NCBI RefSeq assembly: GCF_002937075.1
Contig: NZ_NHSJ01000126.1
Span: 1 to 64,000, forward strand
Reading direction: 5' to 3'
DNA: 64,000 bases
Source: Rhodoblastus sphagnicola
GTDB taxonomy: Bacteria > Pseudomonadota > Alphaproteobacteria > Rhizobiales > Beijerinckiaceae
Shown here piece by piece: positions 37,401-46,750 of the stretch (positions are counted from its first letter, which is position 1; every line of letters begins with the position of its first letter). The notes beneath the pieces are model-generated. The model saw only the letters and a program-made list of their open reading frames with translations. It made no database searches and had not been told where the DNA came from. Both the position numbers and the translations under genes were made by a program.

Positions 37401-40400
37401 TCGCGCGTCTGATTGACTGGTCGGCGCGCAATCTGCTGCTCGTCTTCATCGGCGCCTTGTTCGCGGCGGGCGCCGGCGTGCTGGCGCTGAAAACCCTGCC
37501 GCTCGACGCGCTGCCGGACCTCTCGGACACCCAGGTCATCGTCTACACCGATTATCCCGGACAGGCGCCGCAGGTGGTGGAGGATCAGGTCACCTATCCG
37601 CTCGCCAGCGCTTTGCTCACCGCGCCGCATTCAAAAGTGGTGCGCGGTTTCTCCTTCTTCGGCGTCAGCTTCGTCTATGTGATTTTTGAAGACGGAACCG
37701 ACATTTACTGGGCGCGCTCGCGCGTGCTGGAAACGCTCAATGGCGCCGCGAAGCTGCCGGCTGGCGTCACCCCGACGCTCGGGCCGGACGCAACCGGCGT
37801 CGGCTGGGTCTATCAATATGCGCTGGTTGCGAAAAACCTGACGCTGGCGCAATTGCGCTCCGTGCAAGACTGGACCTTGCGCTACGGTCTCGCCAAGGCC
37901 GGGGGCGTGTCGGAAATCGCCAGCGTCGGCGGCTTCGTCAAGCAATACAATATCGTGGTCGATCCCAACCGGTTGCGCGCGTTAAATGTGCCGCTGACGA
38001 AAATTCGCGACGCCCTGCGCCTCAGCAATGCCGATTTCGGCGGCCGCAGCCTGGAGCTGTCCGAATATGAATTCATCGTGCGCGGGCGCGGTTTTCTTCG
38101 CGGTATTGAAGACATCGAGAGCATCGTGCTGCGCGCCGACAATGGCACGCCGCTGTTGCTCAAGGACGTCGCCCGCGTCGAACTCGGGCCGGACGAACGG
38201 CGCGGCCTCACCGAACTGAACGGCGAGGGCGAGGTGGCCAGCGGCATCGTGCTGCAACGCCAGGGCGCCAACGCGCTCGATGTCATCGACAATGTCAAGG
38301 CGGCGCTGAAGCAGGTGGCGACGAGCCTGCCTGAGGGCGTCGATATCGTTCCGGTTTACGACCGCTCGCGCCTGATCCATGCCGCCATTGCAACGCTGCA
38401 ATCGACCCTGTTCGAGGAGAGCCTGATCGTCGCGCTGGTCTGCGTGGTGTTCCTGCTGCATCTGCGCAGCGCGCTGGTGGCGATCCTGATGCTGCCGGTC
38501 GGCGTTCTCATGGCCTTCGCCGCCATGAAGGCGCTGGGACTCGGCGCCAACATCATGAGTCTGGGCGGCATAGCCATCGCCATCGGCGCCATGGTGGACG
38601 CGGCCATCGTCATGATCGAGAACGCCCACAAGCATCTGGAGCGCGCGCCAAACGCGCCGCGCCTAAATGTGCTGATCGCGGCGGCGAGCGAGGTGGGACC
38701 GGCGCTGTTCTTCAGCCTGCTGATCATCACCGTTTCCTTCCTGCCGATTTTCACGCTGGAGGCGCAGGAGGGCCGGATGTTCAGCCCGCTCGCCTATACC
38801 AAAACCTTCTCCATGGCGGCGGCGGCGCTGTTGTCGGTGACGTTCGTCCCGGCGCTGATGGTGGTGTTCGTGCGCGGCAAAATCGTCAGCGAGCAAAAAA
38901 ATCCGCTCAACCGCCTGCTGATCTGGGCCTACCGCCCGATGATCTCCGGCGTTTTGCGCGCGCGCCTGCTCACAATGGGCGTCGCGCTTCTGGCGCTGGC
39001 GGCGACATGGTTTCCCGCGCAAAAAATCGGCGGCGAATTCATGCCGACCCTGAACGAGGGCACGCTGTTCTACATGCCGACGGCGCTGCCCGGCCTGTCC
39101 GTGACCAAGGCGGCGGAGCTGCTGCAAAAACAGGACGCCATCATCAAAAGCTTTCCGGAAGTGGAGAGCGTTTTTGGCAAGGCCGGCCGCGCCGCCACCG
39201 CCACCGATCCCGCGCCGATGGAAATGTTCGAGACCATCATCGCGCTCAAGCCTCAGGAAAACTGGCGGCCCGGCCTGACCACCGAAAAACTGGTGGCGGA
39301 CCTGGACGCGGCGCTGCAATTCCCCGGCGTGTCCAACGCCTGGACCATGCCGATCAAGGCGCGACTCGATATGCTCGCGACCGGCATTCGCACCCCGGTC
39401 GGCGTCAAGATTTTCGGGCGCGACCTCGGGCAGATCGAGGGTCTCGCGCGCGAAGTCGAGCAGGCGCTGAAGAAAGTGTCGGGCACGGCCAGCGCCTATG
39501 CCGAGCGCATCACCGGCGGCTATTACGTCGAAATCGTCCCGGACCGCGCCGCGCTGGCGCGCTACGGGCTGACGATCGGCGACGTGCAGGATCTCGCGGC
39601 GGCGGCGCTGGGCGGCGAGACCGTCACCACCACGGTCGAGGGTCGCGAGCGTTATGGCGTAACCATCCGCTATCCCCGCGATTTCCGCGACAGCCCGGAA
39701 ACCATCGCCCGCGAAGCTCTGCTCGCTCTGCCGGGCGGCGGAACCGTCCCGCTCGGCGAGGTCGCGCAAATTTCGCGCACACGCGGCCCAGCCTCGATCC
39801 GCACCGAAAACGGCCAACTCGCGGCTTACGTTTTCGTCGACGTGCGCGACCGCGACATCGGCTCCTACGTCGCGGCGGCGCAACAGGCGGTGGAGCGCGA
39901 CGTCGCTTTTCCGGCGGGCGCCTATGCGGTCTGGAGCGGCCAGTTCGAATATATGCAGCGGGCGCGGGCGCGGCTGAACATTGTCGCGCCCGTGACTCTG
40001 CTGATCATCTTCCTGCTGCTCTATCTCAATTTCCGCCGCGTGACGGAAACCCTGATCGTGATGGCCTCGCTGCCGTTCGCGCTGGTCGGCGGCGTCTGGC
40101 TGATGGCGGCTCTCGGCTTCAACATGTCGGTCGCCGTGGCGGTCGGCTTCATCGCGCTGGCCGGCGTCGCGGCGGAAACCGGGGTGGTCATGCTGATCTA
40201 TCTCGACCACGCCTGGCGCGACGTCCGCGCCGAATGTCTGGCCGAAAACCGCGCGGCGACGCGGGCCGACCTGCATCGCGCGGTGATGCGCGGCGCGGTC
40301 GAGCGCGTGCGCCCGAAAATGATGACGGTGGCGGCGATCATCGCCGGCCTGGCGCCGATCCTGTGGAGTCACGGCGCGGGGTCGGAAGTGATGCAGCGCA

Positions 40401-40516
40401 TCGCCGCGCCGATGATCGGCGGCATGGTGTCCTCGACCGTGCTGACGCTGATCGTCATCCCCGCGCTCTACGATCTCATCAAGGGCTTTGGTCTGGAAAA
40501 AGGAGAAAGACAATGA
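37397..40516 (+). CDS. cusA: CusA-type heavy-metal efflux RND pump
   Basis: A 1039-residue inner-membrane RND pump of the heavy-metal (HME) group, expelling Cu(I)/Ag(I) with proton energy. It shows the family pattern IDWSARNLLLVFIGALFAAG, PLDALPDLSDTQVIVYTDYP, membrane segments after the first periplasmic loop (VALVCVVFLLHLRSALVAIL), GGIAIAIGAMVDAAIVMIEN with the proton-relay acids, and a C-terminal GVAAETGVVMLIYLDHAW. Full length for the family. It is translationally coupled to cusB and cusF at both ends. The metal is inferred from the neighbouring CusF. Confidence 0.95.
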   Translation: MIARLIDWSARNLLLVFIGALFAAGAGVLALKTLPLDALPDLSDTQVIVYTDYPGQAPQVVEDQVTYPLASALLTAPHSKVVRGFSFFGVSFVYVIFEDGTDIYWARSRVLETLNGAAKLPAGVTPTLGPDATGVGWVYQYALVAKNLTLAQLRSVQDWTLRYGLAKAGGVSEIASVGGFVKQYNIVVDPNRLRALNVPLTKIRDALRLSNADFGGRSLELSEYEFIVRGRGFLRGIEDIESIVLRADNGTPLLLKDVARVELGPDERRGLTELNGEGEVASGIVLQRQGANALDVIDNVKAALKQVATSLPEGVDIVPVYDRSRLIHAAIATLQSTLFEESLIVALVCVVFLLHLRSALVAILMLPVGVLMAFAAMKALGLGANIMSLGGIAIAIGAMVDAAIVMIENAHKHLERAPNAPRLNVLIAAASEVGPALFFSLLIITVSFLPIFTLEAQEGRMFSPLAYTKTFSMAAAALLSVTFVPALMVVFVRGKIVSEQKNPLNRLLIWAYRPMISGVLRARLLTMGVALLALAATWFPAQKIGGEFMPTLNEGTLFYMPTALPGLSVTKAAELLQKQDAIIKSFPEVESVFGKAGRAATATDPAPMEMFETIIALKPQENWRPGLTTEKLVADLDAALQFPGVSNAWTMPIKARLDMLATGIRTPVGVKIFGRDLGQIEGLAREVEQALKKVSGTASAYAERITGGYYVEIVPDRAALARYGLTIGDVQDLAAAALGGETVTTTVEGRERYGVTIRYPRDFRDSPETIAREALLALPGGGTVPLGEVAQISRTRGPASIRTENGQLAAYVFVDVRDRDIGSYVAAAQQAVERDVAFPAGAYAVWSGQFEYMQRARARLNIVAPVTLLIIFLLLYLNFRRVTETLIVMASLPFALVGGVWLMAALGFNMSVAVAVGFIALAGVAAETGVVMLIYLDHAWRDVRAECLAENRAATRADLHRAVMRGAVERVRPKMMTVAAIIAGLAPILWSHGAGSEVMQRIAAPMIGGMVSSTVLTLIVIPALYDLIKGFGLEKGERQ

Positions 40517-40809
40517 AGAGACGCATGATGCTCGCCGCAATGGCCATGGTTTTGGCCGCGCCCGCCGTCGCGGCGGAGCCGGCCGAGGGGGTGGGCGTGG
40601 TCAACGCCATCGACGCGGCGAAACACCGGCTCAACATCACCCATCAAGCCATCGCCGCGCTGAAATGGCCGGGCATGACCATGGATTTCCAGACGGCGCC
40701 GGCGCTCGATCTCTCGGGCCTGAAACCCGGCGAGAAAATCCGCTTCACGCTCGGGCGCGACGCGCAGGGCCTCTATGTCATCGAGGCGGTGACGCCCGAA
40801 ACGCATTGA
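40513..40809 (+). CDS. cusF: CusF-type periplasmic Cu(I)/Ag(I) chaperone
   Basis: A 98-residue protein with a signal peptide (MLAAMAMVLAAPAVAA) and the small OB-fold of CusF. The metal site is recognisable: a His (ITHQAI), then KWPGMTMDF with the capping Trp and two Met ligands. It passes Cu(I)/Ag(I) to CusB and CusA. Its start overlaps the cusA stop (ATGA) and AGGAG lies upstream. This fixes the operon as copper/silver efflux rather than Co/Zn/Cd. Confidence 0.93.
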   Translation: MKRRMMLAAMAMVLAAPAVAAEPAEGVGVVNAIDAAKHRLNITHQAIAALKWPGMTMDFQTAPALDLSGLKPGEKIRFTLGRDAQGLYVIEAVTPETH

Positions 40810-40953
40810 GACGGGACGCCTGTGTCCGGCGCGCGAATGGGGCTTGACTAAGGCGCGGCGCGACGAAACCATGAGGTTGAGCGGCCGGTGGCCTTGGTCA
40901 AGGCGTGGAATTGCAATGCCCATGGAAAAGAGGTTCCCGTTCGGCGAGGTGGC

Positions 40954-42954
40954 ATGAACCACTCAAATCTGGACAGCCGCCCGCACGCCATCCTCGTCGC
41001 GCTCGTCCTCGTCCTCGTCGCGACGCTGTTGCGCCTGACCTTGCTGCAATCGTGGGGCGCGAGCTTCGCCTTCATCACCTTCTATCCCGCGGTGATGTTA
41101 GCGGTGCTCCATGGAGGGGCGGCGTCGGGACTCACGGCCACCCTGGCTTCGACGGCGATCGCCGACTATTTCTGGTTGGAGCCTGCGGGTTCGCTTGTCG
41201 TCGCCGCGCCGAATCAATGGCTGGCGCTGGCGGTTTTCGTGGCCTCGAACCTGCTGGTGGTCAGGGTCGCCGGCCAAAAGGAGCGCGCCTGCGACCAACT
41301 CAGGCTGCTGGAGCGCGCGCGCGTCGAGGATTTTGAACGGCGCGCCGAAGAGTTGGAGCGGCAAGTCGCCAAACGCACGGCCTCCCTGGACAAGGAGATT
41401 TCCGAGCGCCGCCGCGCCGAAGCCGATCTTTGGCAGGCGACGGCGATCCTGCGCGGCATCGGCCAGCACTCGCCCGATCCGATCTATGTCAAGGATGTCG
41501 AGGGCCGATTTCTCTACGCCAATCCCGCCGTGCTCGCGGTCATCGGAAAGAGCGCGGCGGAGGTGCTCGGCAGCACCGACGCCGAATTGCATTCCAACGA
41601 CGAGCAGGCCGCCGCCGTCATGGCCAACGACAGGCGGATCATGCGCGGCGGCGCCGCCGAAGTGATCGAGGAGCGTTGGGACGGCGCCGGCCCGCGCCAG
41701 CGCATCTTCCGTTCGGCCAAGGCGCCTCTTTTGCTCGACGACGGATCGCTCGCCGGCATCGTCTGCGTGTCCTCCGACATCACCCAAAGCAAGGCCGCCG
41801 AGCAGGAATTGCGCATGGCCAAGGCCGAGGCGGAGCGCGCGGTGCTGGCGCGCTCGAAATTCCTGGCCGCCGCCAGTCACGATCTGCGCCAGCCCGTGCA
41901 ATCGCTGGTCCTGCTGCTGGCGATGCTGAAACAGAACGCCGTGGCGCCGAAAGTGGTCAAGGCGGCGGAACTGATGGGACAGGCGCTGGATGGCCTGACC
42001 CTGCTGCTGAACAGCATTCTCGACATGTCGCGCCTCGACGCCGGCGTGGTCATGCCGCAAGTGCGGAGCGTCGATGTCGGGGCGTTGCTGGACCGGTTGT
42101 CGGGCGAATACGCCGCTCAGGCCGAAGCCAGGGCCTTGCGGTTCAAGGGATCGGGCCTCCAGGCCTGGCGCGCGACGCTCCATGCCCGGACCGATCCGGC
42201 GCTGCTGGAGCGCGCGCTGCGCAACCTGATCGAGAACGCGCTCCGCTACACGCGGCGGGGCGGCGTCCTCGTCGGCGTGCGGCGACGCGGCGACCGCGTG
42301 CGGATCGACGTGGTCGATACCGGCGTCGGCATCGCCGCCGAAAAGCTGTCGCACATTTTCGAGGAGTTTTACCAGGTCTCGAGTGCGGGCCGCGAGCGCG
42401 CCAACGGACTTGGACTCGGCCTGTCCATCGTCGAGCGCATCGCGCATCTGCTGGGGGCGGAGATCGAGGTCCGGTCGCGCGAAGGGAGGGGAAGCCGCTT
42501 CTCGCTGCTGCTGCCGCTGGATGACGAACCGGCGGGGACGGCGGTCCCGCCGGACGCCACCGGGGCCGAAACCGGGCGCATCCTGGTGATCGACGACGAC
42601 GAGGCGGTGCGGTTCGGCCTGCGGATGCTGCTGGAAGGCTGGGGCTACCAAACCATCGCGGCGGCTTCCGGCGACGAAGCGCTCGCCCTCGGCGCGGCGG
42701 AGGCGTGGCGCTTCGACGCCATTGTCGCGGATCACCGCCTCGGCCCCGGCCTGACCGGCGTGGCGACCGTCCATGAAATTCAAGCCCGCGCCGGCCGGAC
42801 CTTCCCGACCCTCGTCGTCACCGGCGACACCGCGCCCGAGCGCATCGCCGAGATTCACGCCAGCGGCTTCGATTTGCTGCACAAGCCCGCGGGCGCCAGG
42901 GAGCTGCGGCTCAGGATGGCGCGTCTCCTGGCGGGGGCGCCGCGCGAGGATTGA
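40954..42954 (+). CDS. hybrid histidine kinase with DUF4118, PAS and receiver domains
   Basis: A 666-residue membrane kinase. N-terminal four-helix DUF4118-like block (residues about 10-108, FYPAVMLAVLHGGAASGL and ADYFWLEP), a coiled coil, a PAS domain (about 165-280, DPIYVKDVEGRFLYANPAV), HisKA with phospho-His309 (AASHDLRQPVQ), the ATPase domain (N-box IENALRY, DTGVGI, GLGLGLSIV) and a C-terminal receiver (VIDDDEAVRFGL, phospho-Asp593 in VADHRLG, Lys644). Start at ATG 40954 with GAGGTG upstream. It is 145 bases after cusF on the same strand, so a role in metal response is possible, but no DNA-binding partner is adjacent. Confidence 0.88.
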   Translation: MNHSNLDSRPHAILVALVLVLVATLLRLTLLQSWGASFAFITFYPAVMLAVLHGGAASGLTATLASTAIADYFWLEPAGSLVVAAPNQWLALAVFVASNLLVVRVAGQKERACDQLRLLERARVEDFERRAEELERQVAKRTASLDKEISERRRAEADLWQATAILRGIGQHSPDPIYVKDVEGRFLYANPAVLAVIGKSAAEVLGSTDAELHSNDEQAAAVMANDRRIMRGGAAEVIEERWDGAGPRQRIFRSAKAPLLLDDGSLAGIVCVSSDITQSKAAEQELRMAKAEAERAVLARSKFLAAASHDLRQPVQSLVLLLAMLKQNAVAPKVVKAAELMGQALDGLTLLLNSILDMSRLDAGVVMPQVRSVDVGALLDRLSGEYAAQAEARALRFKGSGLQAWRATLHARTDPALLERALRNLIENALRYTRRGGVLVGVRRRGDRVRIDVVDTGVGIAAEKLSHIFEEFYQVSSAGRERANGLGLGLSIVERIAHLLGAEIEVRSREGRGSRFSLLLPLDDEPAGTAVPPDATGAETGRILVIDDDEAVRFGLRMLLEGWGYQTIAAASGDEALALGAAEAWRFDAIVADHRLGPGLTGVATVHEIQARAGRTFPTLVVTGDTAPERIAEIHASGFDLLHKPAGARELRLRMARLLAGAPRED

Positions 42955-42962
42955 CTGCGCGA

Positions 42963-43145
42963 CTGAGTCTGCGCCGCCCCGGTCTGGCCGTCCTGTTCTG
43001 CCTTTCCGGCTGGCGCGAGGGCCTGGCCGAATGTCTGGCCCGCCGGGAGACCGCCGCGCCGCTCGTCCGCGAAATCGCGCCGCATCTCGCGCTTCTGCCG
43101 GCGGGCGCGCCGCCGCCCAATCCCCATGACCTGATCGCCTCGTGA
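42963..43145 (+). pseudogene. remnant of an ExoP/Wzc-type polysaccharide tyrosine kinase
   Basis: About 60 codons read LRRPGLAVLFCLSGWREGLA, then ECLARRE and HLALLPAGAPPPNPHDLIAS. This matches the Walker A' to middle part of bacterial tyrosine kinases that control exopolysaccharide chain length (D.DLRRP...F......GL...L.G....LPAG..PPNP.ELL.S). The true Walker A, Walker B and the Tyr-rich tail are missing. It begins directly at the stop of the histidine-kinase gene and ends where an IS110 transposase fragment begins. The next gene is a glycosyltransferase, consistent with a former exopolysaccharide locus. Confidence 0.6.
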
Positions 43146-43146
43146 T

Positions 43147-43254
43147 CTACGACGCGCCGGCGGGGCCGGCCAGTCGGTGGGCGTCGAGATGGTCTTTCGA
43201 GACATCGACGCCGATGGCATCATTCTGCATCTTTTCCGCGCCTCTGCTTGTCAT
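43147..43254 (-). pseudogene. N-terminal fragment of an IS110-family transposase
   Basis: The minus-strand frame from ATG 43254 reads MTSRGAEKMQNDAIGVDVSK followed by DHLDAHRLAGPAG and a stop. IGVDVSKDHLDAHRL is the first DEDD-catalytic motif of IS110 transposases. About 30 codons remain; the rest of the element is gone. It abuts the tyrosine-kinase remnant at about 43145, so an IS110 insertion followed by deletion probably broke that gene. Confidence 0.75.
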
Positions 43255-43360
43255 CCGGGGCTCTCCTCCAGGTATCAGTCCAGGCCAAAAGGAAAAGACG
43301 AGGGCGATCGAACTCCAACTCGACCCGTCAAACGGTCGGCATAGCCTCGATCCGACCCTC

Positions 43361-43395
43361 ACCGCTGGGAGAGGGCCGCCCCCTCTCCCAGCGGT
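43361..43395. repeat. perfect 15-bp inverted repeat
   Basis: ACCGCTGGGAGAGGG, loop CCGCC, CCCTCTCCCAGCGGT. It is related in its GGGAGAGGG core to the dispersed palindromes elsewhere in the window, but with a different outer arm and inverted polarity. It lies in the remnant region before the glycosyltransferase gene. Confidence 0.75.
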
Positions 43396-43458
43396 CCTAT
43401 TTTGCCTCAACGGCGCGGAGCCCGGAATTTGCTCGTCAAAGTAGTATTCAACTCCGTG

Positions 43459-43496
43459 GTTGCGTATCAGAGGTTGTATTTTTCAATTGACGCAAC
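43459..43496. promoter_or_regulatory. spaced inverted repeat upstream of glycosyltransferase
   Basis: GTTGCGT at 43459-43465 and ACGCAAC at 43490-43496, 24 bases apart, in an AT-rich segment 80 bases before the glycosyltransferase start. TTGACG (43487-43492) inside it resembles a -35 box. An operator is possible; an IS scar is equally possible. Confidence 0.25.
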
Positions 43497-43574
43497 TAAA
43501 TTTTTAGATTCTTTTTGAAGGCCAAGAGCGCGGCGGATTCGCCGCGGCCACCCAAAAAACCCGGAGAAAACAAC

Positions 43575-44813
43575 GTGTCTTTGACGCGAACGGGAAAGTC
43601 GTGCGTGATCGTGGTCGAAAACATTCCGGCGCCCGACGACCGCCGCTTGTGGCAGGAGGCGCGGGCGCTGCGTCGCGCCGGACTCGACGTCTCCGTGATC
43701 TGCCCGGCCACGCCGGAGCATCCCGCCGCCTTCGAAATCCTCGACGGCGTCGAAATCCATCGCCATCCGTCGCGGGCGCGCGCCCACAGGGGATCGCTGC
43801 TCGAATACGCCTGCGCGCTGTTTCATCAGACGCGGCTGCTGTTCAAAATCCAGCGCCGACGCGGCGTCGATGTGATCCAGGCCTGCAACCCGTCCGATCT
43901 CATCGTCCTCGCCGCCTTGCCGTTGCTGGCGTTGGGCGCGCGCTTCATTTTCGACCAGCGCGACCTCTGCCCCGAGCTTTACGAAGCCAAGTTCGGCCGG
44001 CGCGGTCCGTTCTACTGGCTGCTGCGGGCGCTGGAGCGGCTCACCTACGCCTGCGCCGACCACGTGGTCACGGCCAACGACGCCTTCCGCGACATCGCGC
44101 TGTCGCGCGGGGCCAAGGCGCCGGAGCGCGTCGTCTCCGTCTACTCCTACCCGGACGCCGCGTTCCCGCGCGGGCGGGCGCCGCAACCGGGGCGCAAGAC
44201 CCTCGTGCTCGGCTATATCGGCGTGATCGGCGACCAGGACGGCGTCGACAATCTTGTCCGCGCCGTCTCCCATCTCGTCGACGTCCGCCGTTTCAGGGAC
44301 TTCCACGCCGTGATCGTCGGCGACGGGCCGGCCCTGCCGAGCGTCCGCGCCCTGGCGAAGGCGCTCGACGTCGAGGATTTCATCACCTTCACCGGCTTCC
44401 TCGGCGGCGAGGCCCTGGCGGCGCATCTGGCCGCCTTCGACATCGGCGTCATCCCCGACCCGCCCAACCCCAGCAACGACAAGATGAGCATGAACAAGGT
44501 GTTCGAATATTGCGCGCTCGGCATTCCCGTCGTCGCCTTCCCGCTGACCGAGACCCGCCGCCTGCTCGGCGACGCCGGGGTTTACGCCCGGGGCGCCGCG
44601 CCCCGGCATCTGGCGGAAGCCGCGCTCGTCCTGATGCGCGACGCCGGTTTGCGCGAGCGGCGCGCGGAATGCGCCCGCCTGCGGGCGGCCACGGCGTTCG
44701 ACTGGTCGCGCGAGGCGCGCAAATATGTGGCGGTCTATGGCCAATGCCTGCGCCTGCCGGAGCCGGCCTTCGACGACCGCCGCAGGGAGGAAGCGCTGAT
44801 CCCGGACGCATGA
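43575..44813 (+). CDS. family 4 (GT-B) glycosyltransferase
   Basis: A 412-residue retaining GT-B transferase. The N-terminal acceptor domain holds ENIPAPDDRRLWQEARALRR and IQACNPSDLIVLAALPLLAL; the donor domain has LGYIGVIGDQDGVDNLVRAV, HAVIVGDGPALPSVRALAKA and the nucleotide-sugar site NDKMSMNKVFEYCALGIPVV with the E-x7-E pattern. It likely adds a sugar in exopolysaccharide or lipopolysaccharide synthesis in the cytoplasm. Start is GTG 43575 with GGAG eight bases upstream. It stands alone beside the remnant of a polysaccharide kinase. Confidence 0.88.
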   Translation: MSLTRTGKSCVIVVENIPAPDDRRLWQEARALRRAGLDVSVICPATPEHPAAFEILDGVEIHRHPSRARAHRGSLLEYACALFHQTRLLFKIQRRRGVDVIQACNPSDLIVLAALPLLALGARFIFDQRDLCPELYEAKFGRRGPFYWLLRALERLTYACADHVVTANDAFRDIALSRGAKAPERVVSVYSYPDAAFPRGRAPQPGRKTLVLGYIGVIGDQDGVDNLVRAVSHLVDVRRFRDFHAVIVGDGPALPSVRALAKALDVEDFITFTGFLGGEALAAHLAAFDIGVIPDPPNPSNDKMSMNKVFEYCALGIPVVAFPLTETRRLLGDAGVYARGAAPRHLAEAALVLMRDAGLRERRAECARLRAATAFDWSREARKYVAVYGQCLRLPEPAFDDRRREEALIPDA

Positions 44814-44843
44814 CCCCCGTCGCCGCGCGGCGCGGGCGCCGTA

Positions 44844-45554
44844 TCAGGGCCGCGCCGGCGGGGAGGACTCGTCGCCAGCGACACGCGGCGAACATTCGGG
44901 CGTCGGATGAGGCGCCCAGGTGACGAGCGCGGCGCGGCCGGCGGGCGTCAATCCGTAAAGCCCCCGGGCGATGCGCTCGAACCAGCCGTAGACGTTGCGC
45001 AGCAAGATTTTCGCGGCGTCCGGCGCGAGAATTTTGAAATCGCGCGGCCGAAGCGGCCCTTCGGACAAAGCGCGGGCGATGGCCAGCGCCTGCTGGCGAT
45101 AGGCGGTCATCTGCGGAACCCGCGTGGACCCGCCGACGACGGGATCGCCCCTGCGGCGCCGGTGCTCCTCGACAATGCGCGAGCGCCGTTTTGGGTCGCG
45201 CCTCGGCGTCCACGGCGCCGGCTCCACCAAAAGCTCGACGCGGCCATCGGCGGCGACCGCGAGCAGGCCGAATCCGAGCAGGCGGCAAAGCTTTTTCACC
45301 CGACTGTCGCCTTCGCGGCCGCGTCCGCGCCGGGAGAGGGCGACGGCGAGCCAGACCTCATCGCAGGCGGAAACGCGATCGACGCCTTGCAGCACGAGTT
45401 CCAGCGTAAAACTCTGCTTGAGTTCGCCGATCACCACGCGCTCGGTCGCGTCTTGCGAAACCGCGACGAGATCGCAGCCGCGCACCTCGCCCTTGACCTC
45501 AAGGCCGAGGCTTTCCAGATGGCGCTTGATCGGAAGGTAGAGGTCGGTTTCCAA
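44844..45554 (-). CDS. DUF2161-family PD-(D/E)XK nuclease-like protein
   Basis: A 236-residue protein starting with the family pattern ETDLYLPIKRHLESLGLEVK. The restriction-endonuclease-like core is visible: GEVRGCDLVAVS gives the Asp, and VVIGELKQSFTLELVLQGVD gives the E-x-K. C-terminally, GWFERIARGLYGLTPAGRAAL looks like a winged helix. The start is TTG 45554, because GGCGGAG lies six bases upstream and the family begins METDLY; the open frame extends 42 more codons without resemblance. The family is predicted phosphodiesterase; target and role are unknown. Confidence 0.75.
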   Translation of the reverse strand: METDLYLPIKRHLESLGLEVKGEVRGCDLVAVSQDATERVVIGELKQSFTLELVLQGVDRVSACDEVWLAVALSRRGRGREGDSRVKKLCRLLGFGLLAVAADGRVELLVEPAPWTPRRDPKRRSRIVEEHRRRRGDPVVGGSTRVPQMTAYRQQALAIARALSEGPLRPRDFKILAPDAAKILLRNVYGWFERIARGLYGLTPAGRAALVTWAPHPTPECSPRVAGDESSPPARP

Positions 45555-45760
45555 GGTCGGCTCCGCCAGGCAGGATTCTCGAAAGGAGGGCGCCGGTTTT
45601 CGGTTGGAAATCCCGCGCCAACAAACAAGCCAAGCCTGAACGCGTTGAGTCGACGCATTCGTTCTCAGGCGCGCGGCCAAACTGGCGGGGCGTGGTTAAC
45701 AAAGGCTCAACATCAGTCGCGAATCGCGCCGCCGCGCGCCAATGCGCGCGTAAAACGCAA

Positions 45761-46180
45761 TCATTCCCCGATGATTTTGATCAGCGCGCGTTTTCTGCGC
45801 CCACCGTCGAATTCGCCGTAAAAAATCTGCTCCCAAGGCCCGAAGTCGAGCTTGCCATCGGTGATGGCGACCACGACCTCGCGGCCCATCACCTGCCGTT
45901 TCATATGGGCGTCGGCATTGTCCTCGCCGGTGCGGTTGTGGCGATAGCCCGACACCGGCTCATGCGGCGCCAGCTTCTCCAGCCAGACCTCGTAATCGTG
46001 ATGCAACCCGCTTTCATCGTCGTTGATGAACACACTTGCGGTAATGTGCATGGCGTTGACCAGACACAGCCCCTCGCGCACGCCCGATTCGCGCAAGGCC
46101 TGCTCGACCTGCGGCGTGATGTTGAGGAATCCCCGGCGTCCCGGCAACTCGAACCACAGTTCCTTGCGAAAGGATTTCAT
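45761..46180 (-). CDS. yjbQ: YjbQ/UPF0047 family protein
   Basis: A 139-residue single-domain protein with the full family pattern: [60 protein letters not shown] and [13 protein letters not shown]. Conserved His, Asp and Glu could bind a metal. Relatives can act as a weak secondary thiamin-phosphate synthase in E. coli; the physiological role is unsettled. It lies far from thiO-thiS and alone on the minus strand. Confidence 0.92.
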   Translation of the reverse strand: MKSFRKELWFELPGRRGFLNITPQVEQALRESGVREGLCLVNAMHITASVFINDDESGLHHDYEVWLEKLAPHEPVSGYRHNRTGEDNADAHMKRQVMGREVVVAITDGKLDFGPWEQIFYGEFDGGRRKRALIKIIGE

Positions 46181-46315
46181 CGGCGCGATCCTTTTTTTGC
46201 GATCATAGCGGACAGGGGAGGGGGATCAAGCGCGGCGCCTCCCCCATTTGGGGGATGCGGGATCGGTTGGCGCCATGCTTCGTTACCAAAAAATTCCAAT
46301 GGAGCAAGGAAAGCC

Positions 46316-46591
46316 ATGCGCGCCCCCGAACAACCGGAGTTCGACTGTAACCGCGCGGAGTCCGGGAAGTACATGGTCTGTATAGGAGGCTATCCCCGCG
46401 TGATCGTGGACAGTTTCGCGGAGGCCGCCGCGCAGGCCAGCGAGATGTCGTGGCGCCACCCGGACGGCGATTTCACCGTTTATGAAATAGAGACAGGGAT
46501 TCACTTCGACCTGCCGTGCGGTTCGCGACTCGATGACGGTTACATGGCGCTGCTGCGGCTTCTCGCCGACGACACCCAGCGGATGGGGTGA
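46316..46591 (+). CDS. small protein of unknown function
   Basis: A 91-residue soluble protein, ESGKYMVCIGGYPRVIVDSF in the N-terminal half and DGDFTVYEIETGIHFDLPCG later, with a helical tail LDDGYMALLRLLADDTQRMG. It has no signal peptide. The pattern is alpha/beta and acidic; no family recognised. ATG 46316 has an AGGA site six bases ahead. Upstream (46181-46315) is non-coding; downstream is the str-operon promoter region. Confidence 0.6.
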   Translation: MRAPEQPEFDCNRAESGKYMVCIGGYPRVIVDSFAEAAAQASEMSWRHPDGDFTVYEIETGIHFDLPCGSRLDDGYMALLRLLADDTQRMG

Positions 46592-46721
46592 GTCCAGCGC
46601 CAGTACGGGAATCGGATCGCTTTGTTTTCGCAGCCAATTCATCGAGAGCCGCCCGCGGCTTTTCGTGCGTCGCGCCGGGCGCGGAAACAGAGGTAAAATG
46701 CGGCCATCGCGCAAAAATCAT

Positions 46722-46750
46722 TTGACCTTTGCGACTCTGCCGCCTATACG
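46722..46750 (+). promoter_or_regulatory. sigma-70 promoter of the str operon
   Basis: -35 box TTGACC (46722-46727), exact 17-base spacer, -10 box TATACG (46745-46750). It gives a leader of about 310 bases before rpsL. The 46592-47066 stretch holds no supported gene, so this long leader may carry regulation, although no known leader structure is recognised. Confidence 0.65.

Noticed and set aside
38663-40540. 625-codon frame antisense to cusA
   Set aside because: Shadow of a certain RND pump; no domain.
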